Shown here piece after piece: positions 60,028-64,000 of a DNA stretch of 64,000 nt. The stretch is taken from NCBI GenBank assembly GCA_030386875.1, contig CM059579.1:92632253-92696252 (forward strand), in the 5' to 3' direction. The stretch's first letter is position 1, and each line of letters starts with the position of its first letter. The position numbers and the translations under genes are program-made. The notes below the pieces were generated by a model. It worked only from the letters and a program-made list of their open reading frames with translations. It did no database searches and had not been told where the DNA came from. Source of the DNA: Morinoia aosen. Its lineage: Eukaryota; Arthropoda; Malacostraca; Amphipoda; Talitridae.

Positions 60028-61356
60028 TAGAGGTTTAAGTGCTGTGGTATGCGACGTTTGCTTAAAACGCATGTACGAGTATACTATTTACAAGGCAAGA
60101 GTAATATAGTGTCTAATTTTCTCACTCCCTCTCTCTCTCTTCCTAACGAAGATTAATTTGTGCGATGTCATAAGAACGTAATTAGTGTTACATCATTGTT
60201 TTATGTATAATTTTCATGATGCAAACACTCGTGTATCTTGAGAGCAGACTTCAGCTACGCACGACTGCCTAGGGAATAAAAAAATCCAACAGAAATTAAA
60301 AAGCAATGTTACTTGAATCGCGAACAATGGAAAGTTTGACTTGTATCCTTTACCTATACAAACTAGAATTAATTTGATTACTTGTTAGAATATAAGATTC
60401 CCTTATTACTATTAGTTATTCTTTCCAACGTAATTAGCCAAATTTTAACGACATGATGCGATATTTCGCTTCCTTTAAATTTCATTACCAGCTACAGTTG
60501 GTAACGTCAGGAAAGTTAATATTAGAAACTGTCATAATAAAATACGTTTTCGCTTAACACTGTTTGAAATCTGTGTTTTTCTTGAAATAATTAGCATTGT
60601 CAACAACACGACATTTTCACCATAAAAAATAGAACGATATAGCATAAAATTTATGAATACGATTAATCTTAGGTATAATTTGAATCACAATGATACGAGA
60701 TTTGTCAATTTTTTTATGTTCTTCTTCATTTTAGAAATTACCAAATTATAATTAAATTTTTAGAATGCATTTAGAACTAAAAAGTGATTAAACAGATTTC
60801 ACTCTTGAATCTCATTTCTCAATTTGATATCTTGCGTTGTCCTCTCAATAAGTAGCAGTTCTCTTCTGAGAGAGATAGATATACTGCGGGGACTGTAGTT
60901 ATATGTTTGACTATTCTGGTATCGAAGAATGAAATAAAAACATACCCATAACAAATGTATGGTGAAAATCTATAAATGAACGCAAGTAAACGCACGGACG
61001 CATTTATTGTACAGCATAGAGAAGTCTTCAATTTTAGTGTTTGCTATATTTTGGAAAACATGAAAATTAAAAAAAGTATGCGAAATATAGTATCAAGCTT
61101 GATGCATTGTACGCAGCCATGTCAAAACGCACGTTTCATGGCTTCCGTCCATTATAGGGCGAAAATTCAGTGGTATTTGTATAGCTGCAAACCACGGATG
61201 GCCGTCAGCAAATGTTACGGCCATTAACCAACTGAAAATTGTGCGCCCTCAAATCATAACTGGCCTGCTTAGAATATCACGTCCGAGCTCGACCGTGCGC
61301 AGCTATGAGCGTGGAAAGTTAATTCACCGGCGACACGTCCTTGATTTTCAATTGGG
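60028..61356. other. Right part of the 17.3-kb element; no gene
   Basis: A TC microsatellite lies at about 60123-60141. From about 61100 the sequence becomes GC-richer with CGGCC, ACGTCC and GGATGGCC words typical of this element's end. Confidence 0.45.
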
Positions 61357-61734
61357 TAAGGTGGACATTAGTAGGGAAAACTTTTGTTACGAAGTTTTCT
61401 TTTGAAGAAAGATAAGTCGTACATCGGCGAATCAGGAATATTCATGAGATTTAATTTGTTGTTTGCAATTATCTATTGTTGACAGTCGATTTTCAAATGG
61501 TACAATAATTTCAATATTTGTAAGCAGCATAAAAACGTAGAGCAGTTCTAGACAGATCTAAGCAGACGTTCTCGCGAGTGCCGCCGACAGCCTCGGCAGA
61601 GATAGTCTGCCCTAAAGCGGACGTAGCGACCGCTGCACTGCGCTGCCACTTCGTTGCGACGCCACTAACCTCTGCCAAAAACGTCAAGAAACTGCCAAAA
61701 AAACTGCACTGATTATCAACTGGGTGGTGTTCTA

Positions 61735-61866
61735 GAGAATGGCGGCGGAAATCGATTTCTAACTTAAAGCTCTATAACCAACCATAAATGATCAATAACG
61801 TTGAGGTCTGGAGATTATGGTGGCCAGAAGTGATTCTCAACTTCATTAAAATTTCATGCACATCGT
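61735..61866 (-). pseudogene. Tc1-like element, other half (transposase DDE region)
   Basis: On minus, WPP then SPDLNVIDHLW at 61790-61826 matches the conserved WPPQSPDLNPIE block that precedes the last catalytic residue in Tc1 transposases; one stop lies within it. The following codons run to the TA at 61733. Removing 43494-61734 joins this frame to the fragment at 43493 with a plausible Lys/Leu-rich continuation and with the C-terminal PRIIEVVI block about 35-40 codons downstream, the normal distance. No further Tc1 sequence is recognisable beyond about 61866. Confidence 0.65.
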
Positions 61867-62164
61867 ATGAGAACGACCTACTTTTTCCGAACACAACGAA
61901 ATATGAAGAACTCAATTTTTGAACCTTTAAAAAAACTCCGTAGACTTAAATGCGAAAACTGAACAACTCTACGCACTGGGATCTCCTTGTTTAAGTTATT
62001 GCACCTAGCGAGAACTAGGAGTTCCCATACACCGACGTGGTCTGGTGCAGGTGTTCCTTGAGCTTTGCTTCCGACCAGTAACATCGCCTGCTCTTTTCCG
62101 TAGTTTTTGGTTTCCGTTATAACTTCCGAACGGACGATTTGTGGTCCATACACGAAACTTGTGA
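61867..62164. other. No recognised gene
   Basis: A 91-codon minus-strand frame covers this stretch without recognisable features. Confidence 0.35.
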
Positions 62165-62280
62165 AAAAGGCGATGTCAACAGATGCCTCACATAAAAGGC
62201 GATGTCAACAGATGCCTCACATAAAAGGCGATGTCAACAGATGCCTCACATAAAAGGCGATGTCAACAGATGCCTCACAT
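62165..62280. repeat. 29-bp tandem repeat, four identical units
   Basis: AAAAGGCGATGTCAACAGAT plus GCCTCACAT is repeated at 62165, 62194, 62223 and 62252 without any difference, which implies very recent expansion. Confidence 0.95.
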
Positions 62281-64000
62281 CAAACCTTGATGAGCTCATT
62301 TTTGCTGCCAGAAGCGTCAAAACGAAGCATCTAAGTATGCTTGATTCAGTATTTGCGGTACTTTGGTAATTTTCTGCCGCCGGCCGAAAGGAGGCGAGAT
62401 GGCCGAATGTGAGAAGTGAAGAAGAACATATCTTAGAGAAATGTGTGTGGACGCAAAAGAAATTAAACTTATCTCTGGACATGAACGCAATGGGAAACAA
62501 ATTTTAGTGCTGACATAGAAGAAATCATATTTCTGTTAAGACACAACAAACATTTTTATTAAAAAATTAGAAGAGAATCCCATTCGTCATGAAACATTTC
62601 TTCTTCGGGCTTATAAAGTAACCCGAATATGTTTGGGGTAGAAAATCAGAATTACTCTTCATAAACAAGGATACTTGTAAAATTCTTTAGGCAGAGAAAA
62701 TGAAGCCTTCAACCCTCTAAAACGAAGTATTCTGCCTTAAGAAATGAGATATGTAGCCCAACATAGCCTTAAGCTTCCTAAAATAAAGAACATAGCCTTA
62801 TAGCATGAATTCTCAATTCCTCACGCAGTAACTCATGAGATCAGGCGTATTTTAATTTCGCATTTGCCTTTAAAATAATTTCAGATTGACTTAGGAACAC
62901 TAATTTTCCCAATTTTAAGGGAATGTTTTTTTTAAATACAAATAAGAAATATTACTTAAATGATGTCCAAAAAATATCCGTCGAGAAGAAAATTAGATTA
63001 TTACTCATAAGCTCATCACATTCAGAGTAAATTTCATGTCATTGAATTCCAGTTACAAATTTTATGTTTGAAAAACATTTGTAACCGTCTAAGTAATCTG
63101 CTTACAGAGAAAATGATATTGCTCATACCAGAAGAAATGTGGTGGGTAAATTTTTCCCACTACGGCTTGGGTGTCTCTGATGTGGCGTTTCTCTTTCAAC
63201 CTTTCCGCGTAGGTGTCGGGGTGCCGCTCGCTGGTCATTGCTCAAATGATTCGGTTGGGTCGCAGGTGAGGTCGTAGGTACGATATTTTCTTTCAGCAGA
63301 CTTGTTTTTGATTTATATTAAACCTGATGTTAGCTTAAATCAATAATGACGTTATGTCGAATTAAGCAGTGCTTCACTCAGTGCTTTGAGCTGCCATTTT
63401 TATCGGTCCGTTTATGCCTCTACAAAGGCGTGTTGCAGCGTTGGCCTACGCTTCGGTGAAGGGGTTCGCGGCTAGTTCCGTGGCACCCAGTTCAGGCTAA
63501 GACCCTCTACCCTCTTCCTGACTGCTTTTTCCCTCTTTATTATTTTGTGTGCCTGTGAGCTATTACTTCATTACTTTTATTTTTTAGACTATCGTGTCAA
63601 TTCTCCTACGGTGCTTCAAGCCAGTAAATCAACTAAAATTAACATTGAAACTTTAATGAGTTAACTCTTAACTCGTCTTGAGACGTTAATTACTCTTACT
63701 AAAAATATTACTATTGAAGTCGTTCGTCTTGTTGATGGGCTAGTTAGCCTGGATCAGAGCTATCTTCTAACTTTACCTTCTTTCTCAAGTAACTAAAATC
63801 TCTTAACTATTCTTACTATCTTTCCGCTTGAAGCACTTAGCCTCCTACTGATTTCTTCTAAAATTCTTTAATTAAACCTTCCGTCTGAACGTATCGTCAC
63901 TGAGTGCATTAAAAACTCAGGTTTGTTTTGTTCTATTAATGTTTTGTATTGTATTATCATTGTCATTGGTGTTGTTGCTTCTTAAGTGGAATATTATCTT
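62281..64000. other. No gene recognised
   Basis: Short frames only. The stretch at 63370-63520 is GC-richer (GTTGCAGCGTTGGCC, GGTGAAGGGGTTCGCGG) and could be part of an unrecognised repeat. Confidence 0.4.

Larger units (their letters stand above)
44090..61356. mobile_element. 17.3-kb TA-flanked element with 32-bp inverted repeats
   Basis: Left end CCCAATTGAAAATCAAGG at 44090 continues to 44121. The complement of 61325-61356 matches 30 of these 32 bases. TA flanks both ends (44088-44089 and 61357-61358). Subterminal zones at both ends repeat GGACGT, ACGTCC, CGGCCG and GGATGGCC words. The interior contains smaller elements and remnants of other families; I see no transposase attributable to it. 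A long-distance coincidence of two separate family members, one truncated at each end, remains possible. Confidence 0.55.
43494..61732. mobile_element. Outer nested TA-flanked element (ends AACACC...CAGTTGA-AAT)
   Basis: The left end (43494) and right end (61732, read on the other strand) share AACACC, CCC, CAGTTGA and AAT-AG-GCAGTT in order, with small gaps, and both abut TA (43492-43493, 61733-61734). The element's own DNA is probably only 43494-44089 plus 61357-61732, about 1 kb, since another element occupies the middle. Both arms repeat GCAGT (ACTGC) about every 10-25 bp. The interruption of a Tc1-like element exactly at these points supports the two ends being one insertion. Confidence 0.6.

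Noticed and set aside
61227-61356. 126-bp MITE using an end-like TAACCAACTGAAAATTG at 61227
   Set aside because: Two mismatches within the core end motif and no match beyond it, whereas the 44090 end matches over 32 bp. Kept only as an alternative pairing.

Overview
This window is AT-rich, intron-bearing eukaryotic DNA dominated by transposable elements, almost certainly from an arthropod and most likely an insect. The evidence is the mix of families: BEL/Pao, PIF/Harbinger with an antisense MADF gene, Tc1/mariner-type transposases, hAT, a P-element/THAP9-like transposase and Penelope-like fragments, together with CTAATCTAACC-type repeats. The species cannot be named from sequence alone. There are no operons, Shine-Dalgarno sites, rRNA, tRNA or CRISPR arrays that I can see. 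Most open frames are chance.

Layout. 1-5.3 kb: no gene; a very regular 39-bp minisatellite (1648-2619) edged by a hairpin. 5.3-12.4 kb: a possible TA-flanked element (ends at 5326 and 12372) that carries two inverted copies of a non-autonomous hAT element with 8-bp target duplications. 15.4-17.0 kb: a decayed hAT element with an exact 8-bp target duplication. 17-24 kb: a minus-strand transcription-unit-like stretch with a CCAAT/CRE promoter-like cluster near 23.85 kb, several splice-flanked candidate exons, a 24-bp coding-phase minisatellite inside a 959-bp-offset duplication, and a P-element/THAP9-like transposase remnant at 18.9-19.5 kb. 26.0-34.2 kb: one complete BEL/Pao LTR retrotransposon on the minus strand, with 5-bp target duplication and LTRs about 2% diverged, but with two in-frame stops and two frameshifts. 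34.6-37.3 kb: a PIF/Harbinger element with 45-bp terminal inverted repeats, a broken transposase on plus and a MADF-type accessory gene on minus whose intron contains transposase exons. 38.4-39.3 kb: a decayed mariner-type transposase with a DUF4817-like N-terminus.

43.3-61.9 kb is the most unusual part. A Tc1-like element is split into two halves 18.2 kb apart. The intervening DNA is a nest of TA-flanked inverted-repeat elements: an outer pair of ends at 43494/61732, then a pair at 44090/61356 with about 32-bp inverted repeats (30 of 32 matching), and inside that a 1.4-kb relative (47338-48712) and a 4.1-kb relative-in-style (55904-60027), which itself holds a 0.94-kb fold-back element. The first three share the end CCCA(A/G)TTGAAA and TA flanks; each element repeats its own short word near both ends. 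I regard this nested family as the best candidate for something undescribed.

No convincing intact host protein gene is present. The likeliest host-gene traces are the splice-flanked exons at 21.7-23.7 kb and a DUF4806-like exon at 49.6 kb, both tentative.
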